Shown in pieces: positions 18,226 to 30,180 of a stretch of DNA of 64,000 nucleotides; positions within the stretch are counted from its first letter, which is position 1; every line of letters starts with the position of its first letter. A program made the translations under genes and the position numbers. Origin of the DNA: Herminiimonas contaminans (lineage in GTDB: Bacteria; Pseudomonadota; Gammaproteobacteria; Burkholderiales; Burkholderiaceae_D); contig NZ_JADOEL010000016.1 in NCBI RefSeq assembly GCF_015645465.1, positions 23,616-87,615 on the forward strand, read 5' to 3'. Under the pieces are notes generated by a model. That model was not told where the DNA came from and did not search any database. It saw nothing but the letters and a program-made list of their open reading frames with translations.

Positions 18226-18406
18226 GCGGCTTCCCTGTTTTGGCTCATTGCTTCGTTCATTTTTGGTGCGTTATCCGTGTTTCTTTGGGGTAAGTAAATA
18301 TTATCTTTAAAAATCAATGCTTTATAAAAATCACCAAAATGGAACGATTTTTGCTTTTATGGTGCGTTCGATTATCCGCTACGCACACATATTGGGAGAT
18401 TTTTGC

Positions 18407-19609
18407 ATGGATGCACTCAAACACGGCACAGACGCATTATTCATCATGCTCGGTGCTGTCATGGTCCTGGCTATGCACGCCGGTTTTGCTTTTCTTGAGC
18501 TGGGGACAGTGCGCAAGAAAAACCAGGTCAATGCTTTGGTCAAAATATTAGTCGATTTTGCTGTTTCGACCATCGCCTATTTTTTTGTTGGTTACAGCAT
18601 TGCGTATGGCGTGAGCTTTTTTGGCAGTGCCGAAGTGCTGACTGAGCGTAACGGATATGAACTGGTCAAATTCTTTTTCTTGCTGACGTTTGCCGCTGCG
18701 ATCCCGGCGATTATTTCGGGCGGCATTGCTGAGCGTGCGCGCTTCCATCCACAGTTATTGGCGACCGCTTTAATCGTTGGTGTGGTGTATCCATTTTTTG
18801 AAGGCATCGCATGGAATCAGCACTTCGGCATACAAGCCTGGCTGAACAGTACTTTCGGTGCCAACTTCCATGATTTCGCCGGTTCCATCGTGGTGCATGC
18901 GGTGGGTGGCTGGATCGCTTTGCCTGCAGTGCTACTGCTGGGTGCGCGTCGCGGACGTTATACCAAGGAAGGCACGATCGCTGCGCATCCACCGTCCAGC
19001 ATTCCTTTCCTCGCGCTGGGCGCATGGATACTGACAGTGGGCTGGTTTGGTTTCAATGTGATGAGTGCGCAGACCATGGAGCAGATGAATGGCCTGGTTG
19101 CAGTGAACTCATTAATGGCGATGGTGGGCGGTACGTTGGCTGCATTCCTGGCTGGTAAAAACGATCCGGGCTATGTGCACAACGGACCATTGGCGGGTCT
19201 GGTCGCTGTATGCGCAGGTTCTAACGTGATGCATCCGCTGGGTGCCTTGATAACAGGCGCTATCGCTGGTTTTATTTTTGTCTGGGCTTTTGCGCTGACA
19301 CAAAATAAATGGAAGATCGATGATGTGTTGGGTGTCTGGCCTTTGCATGGCTTGTGCGGCGCATGGGGTGGTCTGGCAGCTGGTATCTTTGGTTTGAAAT
19401 CACTGGGCGGCCTGGGTGGCGTTTCCTTCATGTCGCAACTGATCGGAACCGGCCTGGGTATTTCGATTGCACTGGCTGGTGGCTTCCTGATTTATGGCGC
19501 GTTGAAAATGACGGTAGGCATACGCCTTGATCCGGAGCAGGAATTCAATGGTGCTGATTTGTCGATACATAATGTCAGTGCGACACCGGAGCGCGAAACG
19601 TATTGGTGA
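18407..19609 (+). CDS. amtB: Ammonium transporter (AmtB family)
   Basis: The product is an Amt/Rh-type channel of 400 residues with 11 predicted transmembrane helices. I chose the ATG at 18407 because GGGAG lies eight bases upstream and the protein then begins MDALKHGTDALFIMLGAVMV, a family start without a cleaved signal peptide. The pore histidine regions are visible at DFAGSIVVHAVGGWIALPA and WPLHGLCGAWGGLAAGIFG. No glnK gene is next to it, which is unusual because amtB normally follows a PII gene. Nitrogen control is therefore not visible here. Confidence 0.93.
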   Translation: MDALKHGTDALFIMLGAVMVLAMHAGFAFLELGTVRKKNQVNALVKILVDFAVSTIAYFFVGYSIAYGVSFFGSAEVLTERNGYELVKFFFLLTFAAAIPAIISGGIAERARFHPQLLATALIVGVVYPFFEGIAWNQHFGIQAWLNSTFGANFHDFAGSIVVHAVGGWIALPAVLLLGARRGRYTKEGTIAAHPPSSIPFLALGAWILTVGWFGFNVMSAQTMEQMNGLVAVNSLMAMVGGTLAAFLAGKNDPGYVHNGPLAGLVAVCAGSNVMHPLGALITGAIAGFIFVWAFALTQNKWKIDDVLGVWPLHGLCGAWGGLAAGIFGLKSLGGLGGVSFMSQLIGTGLGISIALAGGFLIYGALKMTVGIRLDPEQEFNGADLSIHNVSATPERETYW

Positions 19610-19638
19610 TGAAGCAGGGAATAAAAATCATCGTTAAG

Positions 19639-19673
19639 AAAATGGCGACTCATTTAGTGTGAGTCGCCATTTT
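19639..19673. terminator. Bidirectional intrinsic terminator amtB/Nudix
   Basis: AAAATGGCGACTCA pairs perfectly with TGAGTCGCCATTTT around a seven-base loop, between convergent genes. Confidence 0.92.
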
Positions 19674-19692
19674 TGTTTGCGCGCGAAATCAA

Positions 19693-20280
19693 TCATGTAT
19701 GAGTAAATGCTTCCGGACTCAACATGGGTTTCAGTATGTCCATCGTGTGGAAACCATAAGAGCCGCCATTCTTACGGTTGGCATAATCCTGCAGGAAAAA
19801 TTGCAGGGTGTGGTGCACGGTAGGGAAGGCGATGTCTTCCCATGGGATATCTTCCGGCGCGAATAATTTGACTTCCAGGCTTTCAATTCCCGCTTCGAAA
19901 TTCAGGTCGAGCAGCGTGGCGCGGTAAAACATATGCACCTGATGTACATGCGGCACATTCAATAAAGAAAACAATTCATGCAGGTGGATATTTGCGCCAG
20001 CTTCCTCTGTGGTTTCGCGGATTGCAGCGTTGCTGGTGGTTTCATTGTTTTCCATGAAGCCGGCCGGGAGCGTCCAGTAACCGAGGCGTGGTTCGATCGC
20101 GCGCTTGCATAACAGTATGCGCATGTCACCGTCTTCATCCCAGACCGGGATGGAGCCTAATACCATCTTGGGGTTCTGGTAATGGATGGTGCCGCAACTG
20201 CTGCATACATAACGTGGACGGTTGTCACCCTCGGGAATCAATAAGGTTACTGGGTGCGCGCACTCGGAACAAAATTTCAT
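19693..20280 (-). CDS. Zinc-ribbon Nudix hydrolase
   Basis: The 195-residue protein has an N-terminal zinc ribbon (CSEC near residue 4 and CSSC about 22 residues later) followed by a Nudix domain. The Nudix box [22 protein letters not shown] keeps all consensus residues. Such zinc-ribbon members hydrolyse nucleoside diphosphate derivatives; the exact substrate cannot be read from sequence. I start it at the ATG at 20280 ([10 protein letters not shown]), because the longer frame adds 31 residues without family character. It is a single gene, convergent with amtB. Confidence 0.88.
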   Translation of the reverse strand: MKFCSECAHPVTLLIPEGDNRPRYVCSSCGTIHYQNPKMVLGSIPVWDEDGDMRILLCKRAIEPRLGYWTLPAGFMENNETTSNAAIRETTEEAGANIHLHELFSLLNVPHVHQVHMFYRATLLDLNFEAGIESLEVKLFAPEDIPWEDIAFPTVHHTLQFFLQDYANRKNGGSYGFHTMDILKPMLSPEAFTHT

Positions 20281-20379
20281 AAGGATTACAAATCGTTGAA
20301 AAGCCTGGTTATCCGGATCATTGCAGACATGATTACAAGGTGAGCAGTGTATCACTGCATAAAGAAGCTGCAATTAAGA

Positions 20380-20408
20380 TTGCTTTGCTCGGCGATACCC
20401 TATATAAT
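20380..20408 (+). promoter_or_regulatory. Sigma-70 promoter of initiator tRNA
   Basis: TTGCTT and a perfect TATAAT are separated by 17 bases, ending 13 bp before the tRNA 5' end. Confidence 0.75.
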
Positions 20409-20421
20409 TCATATCTTCAGA

Positions 20422-20498
<77 letters not shown>

Positions 20499-20663
20499 AA
20501 GTCTTACAAGTCTTATCAAATCCCGCCCATCATTACATCTCCTCTAAAACGGGCGTCGGATAGCAGTATCAACTGGTTCTCTAACCGGACAATCGATTCC
20601 AAAGATGATTGTCGTTGAATATAATTTCTGCACATTGCAACTAAACAGTCGTAAATATCGTAA

Positions 20664-21623
20664 ATGAATATTGCTGAGGCGAAGAAGGTCCTCGAAACAG
20701 CGCTACTTTGCGCTCACGAGCCCCTGTCCATAAACGACATGAAGAAGCTTTTTGTCGAAACGGGCGAGACTGACGGACAGATAGGCACAGATGAAATCAA
20801 GCAAATGCTTGAAGAGTTGCGTGACGACTGGATAGATAAGGGCATCGAAGTAGTCAGTCTGTCGACTGGCTGGCGCTTCCAGAGCCGTCCGGAGATGAAG
20901 ATCTATCTGGAGCGTCTGAATCCTGAAAAGCCGCCGAAGTATTCGCGTGCGACACTGGAGACGTTGGCCATCATTACCTATCGCCAGCCGGTTACGCGCG
21001 GCGATATTGAAGAAATCCGTGGTGTCACGGTCAATTCGCAAACCATCAAGATGCTGGAAGACCGTGGCTGGATAGAATCCATCGGTCATCGCGACGTACC
21101 TGGTCGCCCGGCCTTGTTTGCGACAACCAAACATTTCCTTGATGATCTCGGCCTGACTTCGCTGGATCAATTGCCGCCTCTGCAGCAAGTAGAGAAGGGC
21201 GATATGCAAGGTAGTGCCTTGCTCGAGATGCAAGGGCTGGAAGCAGAATTGCAAGAACATCTGGATCAGACCGCGATCGATTTCGCTGGTGCTGATGCCG
21301 CCAACGCTGAAGTCGCTACAGAAGTGACAGCGGAAGCCGTCGCGACCGAGGTCGTGGCTGAGGCTGATATAGATACAGCAGAGATTGAATCAGTTGCTAC
21401 TGAAACAGTCGAAGCTGAAGTAACCGATGCTGAAGAAGTCGAAACTGTCGCCGCAGAGCAGGCAGAAGGCGCTGAGGAAGCGGTAACAGAACCAACAGAA
21501 TTGAATCCTTCGGAATCCGAAGCAGTTATTCCTACCGACGCAGCAGCGCCTGACTTGACGGTCGTTGACGACCCGAGTGAGCACAACCAAGAATTGAATA
21601 ATGAATCGCCCAACGAAAAATAA
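20664..21623 (+). CDS. scpB: Segregation and condensation protein ScpB
   Basis: ScpB is the winged-helix (kite) subunit of the SMC-ScpAB condensin complex. Residues 1 to about 185 form the two winged-helix domains, with the landmark [26 protein letters not shown] and [20 protein letters not shown]. The C-terminal third (about residues 205-319) is an Ala/Glu/Val/Thr low-complexity acidic tail, longer than in E. coli-type relatives. The gene overlaps rluB by 23 bases in another frame, so the two are coupled. scpA is not next to it within the window. Confidence 0.94.
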   Translation: MNIAEAKKVLETALLCAHEPLSINDMKKLFVETGETDGQIGTDEIKQMLEELRDDWIDKGIEVVSLSTGWRFQSRPEMKIYLERLNPEKPPKYSRATLETLAIITYRQPVTRGDIEEIRGVTVNSQTIKMLEDRGWIESIGHRDVPGRPALFATTKHFLDDLGLTSLDQLPPLQQVEKGDMQGSALLEMQGLEAELQEHLDQTAIDFAGADAANAEVATEVTAEAVATEVVAEADIDTAEIESVATETVEAEVTDAEEVETVAAEQAEGAEEAVTEPTELNPSESEAVIPTDAAAPDLTVVDDPSEHNQELNNESPNEK

Positions 21624-23211
21624 TACTTCTGATGCATCTGGTCATGATGCGTCTCCATCTGAGCATGCCGGTGAGCAGGCTCCTGCTGCGGCAGAAGGCA
21701 GTGGTACGAAACCCGTAAAACGTGGTTTGCGCGGCCCGCGTACATTGCGTCGCGCCCGTAATACGCCGCGTGAAACCAATGAGTCAACAGGCGTAAAAGC
21801 AGATGGCGTCGAAGTTGCACAAAATGCAGAGCAAGGCGCAGCGCCAGTTTCTGATGAGGCGCGTAAAGAACGTCCTGCTAATCGCCGTGGCGAGCGCCCA
21901 CATGGTGCAAAAGGTGGTGCCAAGCAGCAAGGTCGCGGCAAGTCCGCTGGCGCACAACGTGGCGGCAAGCCACATGGCAAGGCAGATAATGCCGACGACG
22001 TATTTTCCTTTGTTACTTCGGATGATTTTGACTCGCTGGCGTCGGAAGACAGTGCTGGTGGCAAACGTCGCCATGAACAAAAAACCGTACGCCGCGATTT
22101 GACCGCGGACGACGATGCACCGAAATTGCATAAAGTACTGGCAGAAGCCGGTCTCGGTTCGCGTCGTGATATGGAAGAATTGATTATTGCCGGTCGTGTC
22201 TCGGTCAATGGCGAGCCTGCCCATATCGGTCAGCGTATCTTGCCGACCGACCAGGTGCGTATTAATGGCAAGCTGATCCAGCGCAAAGTAAGCAAGAAAC
22301 CGCCGCGCGTACTGGTGTATCACAAGCCTGCCGGTGAAATCGTCAGCATGAACGATCCGGAAGGTCGCCCATCCGTATTTGATCGTCTGCCTTCGATGAA
22401 GGCGGCAAAATGGCTGGCCGTTGGTCGTCTCGATTTCAATACCGAAGGTTTGCTGCTGTTTACTACTTCCGGTGATCTGGCGAACCGCCTGATGCATCCA
22501 CGTTACGGCATCGATCGTGAATACGCAGTGCGTACGCTGGGTGAGCTGGAAGAAGGCATGCGTCAGAAATTGCTGGCTGGCGTTGAGCTGGAAGATGGCA
22601 TGGCGCAATTCTCCAAAATCGCTGATGGCGGTGGTGAAGGCGTCAATAAATGGTACCGCGTGACCATCGGTGAAGGCCGTAACCGCGAAGTGCGTCGTAT
22701 GTTTGAAGCGATCGGCCTGACCGTATCGCGTCTGATCCGCACTCGCTATGGTTTGCTGACCTTGCCGAAAAACCTCAAGCGCGGTCGCTGGGAAGAAATG
22801 GAAGAGCACGCAGTGCGCGGTTTGCTCGCACTCAGTGGTCTCGACAAGAATGCAGGTGAAGCAGGCTCATCCAATAAAGGGCGCTCCGGCAATAGCGGTG
22901 AGCGCGTAAACGGTAACCGTGCGCCGCGCAACGAAGCCGGACTCGGTCAGTCACGTGGCCCAGGTCAGTGGCAGGGTGCCGGACAGAACGCAGGGCAGGG
23001 CCGTACACAAGGACAAAATCCAGGCAAGCCTAACCGCCAGGGGCAGCAACGTAGCCGCCAGCCAGATCCATTACAAACATCGTTGGGTTTTCCAGGCATG
23101 GGCCAGCCGCGTCGTGGCAACGGACCGCATCGTGGTCCGGGCGGTGGTAACGGTCCCGGCCGTGGTGGCAATGGCCCACAAGGCGGCCAGCGTCGTCGCT
23201 CCAAAGTGTAA
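21601..23211 (+). CDS. rluB: 23S rRNA pseudouridine synthase RluB with long disordered tails
   Basis: The catalytic core (about residues 170-420) has an S4 RNA-binding domain ([20 protein letters not shown]), the catalytic aspartate in [18 protein letters not shown] and the motif [16 protein letters not shown]. RluB makes a pseudouridine in helix 80 of 23S rRNA. The flanks are unusual: the first 165 residues are basic, Lys/Arg/Gly/Ala rich, and the last 110 are Gly/Gln/Asn/Arg/Pro rich with many RG and GN steps. Burkholderiales RluB proteins are often extended in this manner, and the tails probably bind RNA. The gene starts inside scpB. Confidence 0.94.
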   Translation: MNRPTKNNTSDASGHDASPSEHAGEQAPAAAEGSGTKPVKRGLRGPRTLRRARNTPRETNESTGVKADGVEVAQNAEQGAAPVSDEARKERPANRRGERPHGAKGGAKQQGRGKSAGAQRGGKPHGKADNADDVFSFVTSDDFDSLASEDSAGGKRRHEQKTVRRDLTADDDAPKLHKVLAEAGLGSRRDMEELIIAGRVSVNGEPAHIGQRILPTDQVRINGKLIQRKVSKKPPRVLVYHKPAGEIVSMNDPEGRPSVFDRLPSMKAAKWLAVGRLDFNTEGLLLFTTSGDLANRLMHPRYGIDREYAVRTLGELEEGMRQKLLAGVELEDGMAQFSKIADGGGEGVNKWYRVTIGEGRNREVRRMFEAIGLTVSRLIRTRYGLLTLPKNLKRGRWEEMEEHAVRGLLALSGLDKNAGEAGSSNKGRSGNSGERVNGNRAPRNEAGLGQSRGPGQWQGAGQNAGQGRTQGQNPGKPNRQGQQRSRQPDPLQTSLGFPGMGQPRRGNGPHRGPGGGNGPGRGGNGPQGGQRRRSKV

Positions 23212-23315
23212 TTAATTTACTTTTTGTCTCGTTCCATGGCACGTCGTTTGACGAGCCGGATTTAAAAAAGACTGATTTGTTAGCTGTCCGATGGGGCGCC
23301 GCGGGGATTCCAACA

Positions 23316-23344
23316 TTGCGGTGCACCAGCTAATCGACTATAAT
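23316..23344 (+). promoter_or_regulatory. Strong sigma-70 promoter before rimP-nusA-infB
   Basis: TTGCGG and a perfect TATAAT are 17 bases apart. Transcription would start near 23351. A complete intrinsic terminator ends about 94 nt later and before any gene. Confidence 0.75.
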
Positions 23345-23412
23345 TCGGCAGTTAACGAAGGTCGCCAGCCAAAAAATTATGTTTTTGGCATTGAATTCGG
23401 TGGTCAGAATGA

Positions 23413-23444
23413 TAAAAAAGATGGGCAGATGCCCATTTTTTTTT
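23413..23444 (+). terminator. Leader terminator/attenuator before rimP
   Basis: TGGGC-AGAT-GCCCA is extended by an A tract on the left and ten T on the right. It could end rluB transcripts from upstream, and it must be passed by any transcript from the promoter at 23316 on its way to rimP. NusA-sensitive attenuation of this operon is known in Bacillus subtilis, so the position is suggestive. Confidence 0.8.
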
Positions 23445-23513
23445 TGTTAAACAGTTTGCATTGTTGTATTCAATTTCGACCTGGTCGTGATTGACGTTAT
23501 TCGGAGAATTCTT

Positions 23514-25555
<2,042 letters not shown>

Positions 25556-25605
25556 TCCCCGAAGCTTGAATTTCATCTAACGCGTTACATAGAAAAGAGG
25601 ACTGA

Positions 25606-28422
25606 ATGGCGAGTAACAATGTAGCCCAATTTGCCACCGAGCTGAAGATGCCAGCAGACGTATTGCTCACGCAACTGCGGGATGCTGGCGTCGAGAAAAG
25701 CTCAACGTCCGACGAATTATCCAAGGCCGACAAGGACAAGCTCCTTGACCACCTGCGCCGCGCGCATGGTGTTGCACCAGACGGTGAGAAGAAAAAAATC
25801 ACACTGACCCGTAAAGAAACGACTGAAATCAAGCAAGCGGATGCCACCGGCAAATCGCGCACGATCCAGGTCGAAGTGCGTAAAAAACGGACTTTCGTAA
25901 AACGTGACGAATCCACGCCTGAAGAAGCACCAGTTAAAGCCGCTGCACCTGTCATCGATGAAGCTGAAGTTGAACGTCGTGCTGAAGAAGCGCGTCGCCA
26001 GGCGGAGCTGATTGCGCGTCAGGAAGCAGACCTGCGCGAAAAACAAGAGCGCCTGGCCAAGCTGGAAGCGGAAAAAGAAGCCCAGGCGCAAGCGTTGAAA
26101 CAAGCTGAACAAGCTGAAGCAGAAGCACGCAAGGCAGACGCAGCCAAACCACCGGTAGAAGCGAAAGCGGACGAATCGGCACAGGAAGAGAAAAAACGCG
26201 TCGCGGCTGAAGAGAGCAAAAAGAAAGCAGCACAGGCAGCAAAAGATGCAGCCAAGGAAGCGAACGAAAAAGCCGTAGCGACCGAAGCTGCGCGTAAAGC
26301 AGTGGCCGATGAAGTAGCGCAGATCAAAGCCATGATGAATGCGCCACGTCGCGCCATCAAAGCGCCTGAGCCTTCAGCACCGGCCGCAGCGAAACCTGCT
26401 GAAGGTACTTTGCACAAACCTGCTGATAAAAAAGCCGGTGAGAAAAAAGACGAGAAAAAACCAGCGGTAGCGGCAGACAAGAAGTCGATCAAATCGGCGA
26501 ATGTCTCGTCCACCTGGCAAGATGACGCGAAAAAACGCGGTGCTGGTATCAAAACCCGTGGCAATACAGCGGGTGGCCGTGATGGCTGGCGTGCAGGCCC
26601 TAAAGGTCGCCGTCCTTCGCATCACGAAGAGCGCGAAAGCAATTTCCAGGCTCCAACCGAAGCGATCGTAAAAGACGTGCACGTACCGGAAACGATTACC
26701 GTTGCCGAACTCGCGCACAAAATGTCGGTCAAGGCATCCGAAGTCATCAAGCATTTGATGAAACTCGGTCAGATGTGCACCATCAACCAGGTTCTCGATC
26801 AGGAAACAGCAATGATTCTGGTCGAAGAAATGGGCCACACCGCGCACGCTGCCAAGCTGGATGATCCGGAAGCATTGCTGGAACAAGGCGCTGAACAGGT
26901 GAATGCCGAAGCCTTGCCACGCGCCCCGGTTGTGACCGTTATGGGTCACGTCGATCACGGTAAAACATCGTTGCTGGACTACATCCGTCGTGCTAAGGTT
27001 GCATCCGGCGAAGCGGGCGGCATTACCCAGCACATCGGTGCATACCACGTGGAAACACCGCGCGGCATGATTACCTTCCTCGATACACCGGGCCATGAAG
27101 CATTTACGGCAATGCGTGCACGCGGTGCGAAAGCAACCGATATCGTGATTCTGGTGGTAGCAGCTGACGACGGCGTGATGCCGCAAACCAAGGAAGCGAT
27201 TGCGCATGCGAAAGCAGCGGGCGTGCCTTTGGTGGTTGCTATCAACAAAATTGATAAACCGGCTGCCAATGCAGATCGCGTTACTCAAGAACTGATCGCA
27301 GAACAAGTTGTGCCGGAAGAATACGGTGGCGATTCGCCTTTCGTTCCTGTCTCGGCAAAAACCGGCCAGGGCATAGATGCCTTGCTCGAACAAGTATTGC
27401 TGCAAGCTGAAGTGCTGGAATTGACAGCACCAGTAGACGCACCTGCACGTGGTCTGGTGGTTGAAGCCAAACTCGATAAAGGTCGTGGTCCGGTCGCTAC
27501 TATCCTGGTGCAGTCCGGTACCTTGAAGCGTGGCGATGTCGTGCTGGCAGGTTCGGCCTACGGTCGCGTGCGTGCGATGCTGGATGAAAACGGCAAGAGC
27601 ATTACCGAAGCAGGTCCTTCGATTCCTGTAGAGATCCAGGGTCTGACCGAAGTACCGAACGCCGGTGAAGAAGTCATGGTTATGGCTGACGAACGCAAAG
27701 CGCGTGAAATCGGTCTGTTCCGTCAAGGTAAATTCCGCGACGTGAAACTGGCGAAACAGCAGGCAGCGAAACTGGAAAACATGTTCGAGAACATGGGCGA
27801 AGGCGAAGTCAAAAACCTGCCTATGATTATCAAAACCGACGTACAAGGTTCGCAGGAAGCACTGGTTGGTTCCTTGCAGAAACTGTCGACCAGCGAAGTG
27901 CGTGTGCAGGTTGTGCATGCAGCGGTGGGTGGTATTTCCGAATCCGACGTCAACCTCGCGGTTGCCTCGAAAGCGGTCATCATCGGCTTTAATACCCGTG
28001 CAGATGCACAGGCACGCAAACTGGCAGAGGCCAACGGCGTTGACATTCGTTACTACAACATCATTTACGATGCCGTAGACGAAATCAAAGCGGCGATGTC
28101 GGGCATGCTGGCACCAGAGAAGCGCGAACAGTCCCTGGGTCTGGTCGAGATTCGTCAGGTTATCCTGGTCAGCAAAGTCGGCGCGATTGCCGGTTGCTAC
28201 GTACTCGAAGGCCTGGTGCGACGCGGTTCGTCGGTACGCTTGCTGCGCGACAACGTTGTGGTCTGGACAGGCGAACTGGATTCGTTGAAACGCTTCAAGG
28301 ACGATGCAAAAGAAGTCAAAGCTGGCTTCGAATGTGGTCTGACCCTGAAAAACTTCAACGACATCAAAGAAGGCGATCAACTCGAAGTCTTCGAAGTCCA
28401 GGAAATCGCGCGTACACTGTAA
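25606..28422 (+). CDS. infB: Translation initiation factor IF-2
   Basis: IF-2 brings fMet-tRNA to the 30S subunit and promotes 50S joining. The 938 residues include an N-terminal IF2N domain, a long Ala/Lys/Glu-rich charged region (about 85-330), a second IF2N segment, and the GTPase core with G1 [13 protein letters not shown]3 DTPGHEAF and G4 NKID near residues 445-560, then domains II-IV ending [15 protein letters not shown] precedes the ATG. The charged middle region is the part that varies most between genera. Confidence 0.97.
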   Translation: MASNNVAQFATELKMPADVLLTQLRDAGVEKSSTSDELSKADKDKLLDHLRRAHGVAPDGEKKKITLTRKETTEIKQADATGKSRTIQVEVRKKRTFVKRDESTPEEAPVKAAAPVIDEAEVERRAEEARRQAELIARQEADLREKQERLAKLEAEKEAQAQALKQAEQAEAEARKADAAKPPVEAKADESAQEEKKRVAAEESKKKAAQAAKDAAKEANEKAVATEAARKAVADEVAQIKAMMNAPRRAIKAPEPSAPAAAKPAEGTLHKPADKKAGEKKDEKKPAVAADKKSIKSANVSSTWQDDAKKRGAGIKTRGNTAGGRDGWRAGPKGRRPSHHEERESNFQAPTEAIVKDVHVPETITVAELAHKMSVKASEVIKHLMKLGQMCTINQVLDQETAMILVEEMGHTAHAAKLDDPEALLEQGAEQVNAEALPRAPVVTVMGHVDHGKTSLLDYIRRAKVASGEAGGITQHIGAYHVETPRGMITFLDTPGHEAFTAMRARGAKATDIVILVVAADDGVMPQTKEAIAHAKAAGVPLVVAINKIDKPAANADRVTQELIAEQVVPEEYGGDSPFVPVSAKTGQGIDALLEQVLLQAEVLELTAPVDAPARGLVVEAKLDKGRGPVATILVQSGTLKRGDVVLAGSAYGRVRAMLDENGKSITEAGPSIPVEIQGLTEVPNAGEEVMVMADERKAREIGLFRQGKFRDVKLAKQQAAKLENMFENMGEGEVKNLPMIIKTDVQGSQEALVGSLQKLSTSEVRVQVVHAAVGGISESDVNLAVASKAVIIGFNTRADAQARKLAEANGVDIRYYNIIYDAVDEIKAAMSGMLAPEKREQSLGLVEIRQVILVSKVGAIAGCYVLEGLVRRGSSVRLLRDNVVVWTGELDSLKRFKDDAKEVKAGFECGLTLKNFNDIKEGDQLEVFEVQEIARTL

Positions 28423-28466
28423 AGTACCTGCCGGGAGGGGATATTTCCCTTCCATGTATCACTTGA

Positions 28467-28511
28467 TCGCATCGGCTGGCTTTGTTGCTAGCCGATGCGA
28501 AATTATTTTTG
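28467..28511 (+). terminator. Terminator-like hairpin between infB and rbfA
   Basis: TCGCATCGGCT pairs perfectly with AGCCGATGCGA around a 12-base loop and is followed by AATTATTTTT. It lies inside a conserved operon, so it probably reduces rather than stops readthrough into rbfA. Confidence 0.65.
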
Positions 28512-28539
28512 CAGCACCGTTTTATCGTTAGAATAGTTT

Positions 28540-28926
28540 ATGGCCAAACACAGTAAATCCATCCCCGGACGCGGCTTGCGCGTCGCAGACCAGATCCAGC
28601 GCGATCTGTCTGAAATCATCGCGTTCGAGTTGAAAGACCCGCGCGTAGGGATGGTCACGATTACCGAAGTCCAGGTCACACCGGATTACGCCCATGCAAA
28701 AGTGTTCTTCACCATGCTGAGCGACAAGAAGGATGACATCAAGAACACGGTGTCGGGTTTGACTGCCGCCTCCGGTTTCATCCGTGGCCAGCTCGGTCGT
28801 CGCCTGACCATACATACTTTGCCGGAACTGCATTTCGTGCACGATACCTCGACTTCACGCGGGATAGAAATGTCCAAGCTGATCGATGAAGCCAATGCCA
28901 GCCGTGCCAAGGATGCGGAAGACTGA
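28540..28926 (+). CDS. rbfA: Ribosome-binding factor A
   Basis: RbfA is a small KH-type protein (128 residues) needed for late maturation of the 30S subunit and for cold growth. The motifs [24 protein letters not shown] and the C-terminal [22 protein letters not shown] are typical. It lies between infB and truB in the usual order. The terminator-like hairpin just upstream may make its expression lower or separately controlled. Confidence 0.97.
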   Translation: MAKHSKSIPGRGLRVADQIQRDLSEIIAFELKDPRVGMVTITEVQVTPDYAHAKVFFTMLSDKKDDIKNTVSGLTAASGFIRGQLGRRLTIHTLPELHFVHDTSTSRGIEMSKLIDEANASRAKDAED

Positions 28927-29050
28927 TCTTCTGCTCCTGACTGTCCGTGTACATGCATAGGGCAGTCTCTCTTTTCATATTCTGTGGTCCGTTCCGGCGC
29001 GATGCCTGTAGCGGCCCTGACTTAGCTAAACGCATACCTGCTGATCCATC

Positions 29051-29995
29051 ATGGCGACAAATCACATCAAGAAAAAGCGTGTGCCGGTTCACGGCGTACT
29101 GCTGCTCGATAAACAAGTTGGTGTCTCCAGCAATGATGCATTGATCAAGGCGAAGTGGCTGTTGAGCGCGCTGAAAGCAGGGCATACCGGTACGCTGGAT
29201 CCGTTTGCAACTGGACTGTTGCCTTTGTGTTTTGGCGAGGCCACCAAGTTTGCGCAAGACTTGCTGGATGCCGACAAGACTTACGAAACCGTAGTCCATC
29301 TCGGCATCACCACCAATACCGGTGACACTGAAGGTGAAGTACTCGAAACCAAACCGGTTGATATCACGCGTGAACAAATTGACGCGGTGCTGGCGCAATT
29401 CCGTGGCGACATCATGCAAGTGCCGCCTATGTACTCTGCGCTCAAACGCGACGGCAAGCCTTTGTACGAATATGCGCGCGCCGGGATTACGCTGGAACGT
29501 GAAGCGCGTCCGGTGACCATTCATTTACTGGAATTCGTAACTTACCAGGCACCTTTCCTGACCTTGCGCGTGCAGTGCAGCAAGGGTACTTACATCCGTG
29601 CATTGGGCGAAGACATAGGTGCAGCTTTGGGTTGTGGCGCGCACCTGAATGCCTTGCGGCGGATACAGGTAGGCGATCTATTTATCGATAGAGCAATAAC
29701 GATAGAACAACTGATCGCAACCGAAGAGGGCGCGCGTAGCGCATTGCTGGCTCCGGTTGATGCCTTGCTGACATCTTTCCCTGCGCTGTATCTGTCGGAA
29801 GAACTGGCGCGCCGTTTCCTGCATGGCCAGCGCCTGGCGCTGGGTAAGGAAAATGTTGTTATCCCGGCGCAGGAGGGACGGGTACGTGTCTATCGTGACG
29901 CGGATAAGGCCTTGCTCGGCACCGGCCTGTTGCAGGAATACAGCATATTGGCACCTGAAAGATTGATCTCTACCAATCAAAACGTCCCGGCCTGA
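29051..29995 (+). CDS. truB: tRNA pseudouridine-55 synthase TruB
   Basis: TruB makes the universal pseudouridine 55 in the tRNA T loop. The catalytic aspartate lies in GHTGTLDPFATGLLPLCFGEATK, and the segments MYSALKRDGKPLYEYAR and CSKGTYIRALGEDIG are complete. Its 314 residues include the C-terminal PUA-like domain. It ends the rimP-to-truB block. Confidence 0.97.
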   Translation: MATNHIKKKRVPVHGVLLLDKQVGVSSNDALIKAKWLLSALKAGHTGTLDPFATGLLPLCFGEATKFAQDLLDADKTYETVVHLGITTNTGDTEGEVLETKPVDITREQIDAVLAQFRGDIMQVPPMYSALKRDGKPLYEYARAGITLEREARPVTIHLLEFVTYQAPFLTLRVQCSKGTYIRALGEDIGAALGCGAHLNALRRIQVGDLFIDRAITIEQLIATEEGARSALLAPVDALLTSFPALYLSEELARRFLHGQRLALGKENVVIPAQEGRVRVYRDADKALLGTGLLQEYSILAPERLISTNQNVPA

Positions 29996-30180
29996 CGCGG
30001 ATTTTCAGCCGATTCCGGGCGATCTGTTTCTATTTTCTTAACGTGGCAGCGTCATCAATCTGTCACATAAAACGCAGCAAGCCATTGAAATATCAAGGGT
30101 TTCCCGGAATCGAACGGGGCTTGCTGTGCTATAATCTGCGGCTTTCCAAATTCAGCACCACCCAACCGTAAAAAACGACT

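Noticed and set aside
26374..28455. 693-residue open frame opposite to infB
   Set aside because: It mirrors infB codons and gives a Phe/His/Cys-rich protein typical of antisense shadows.
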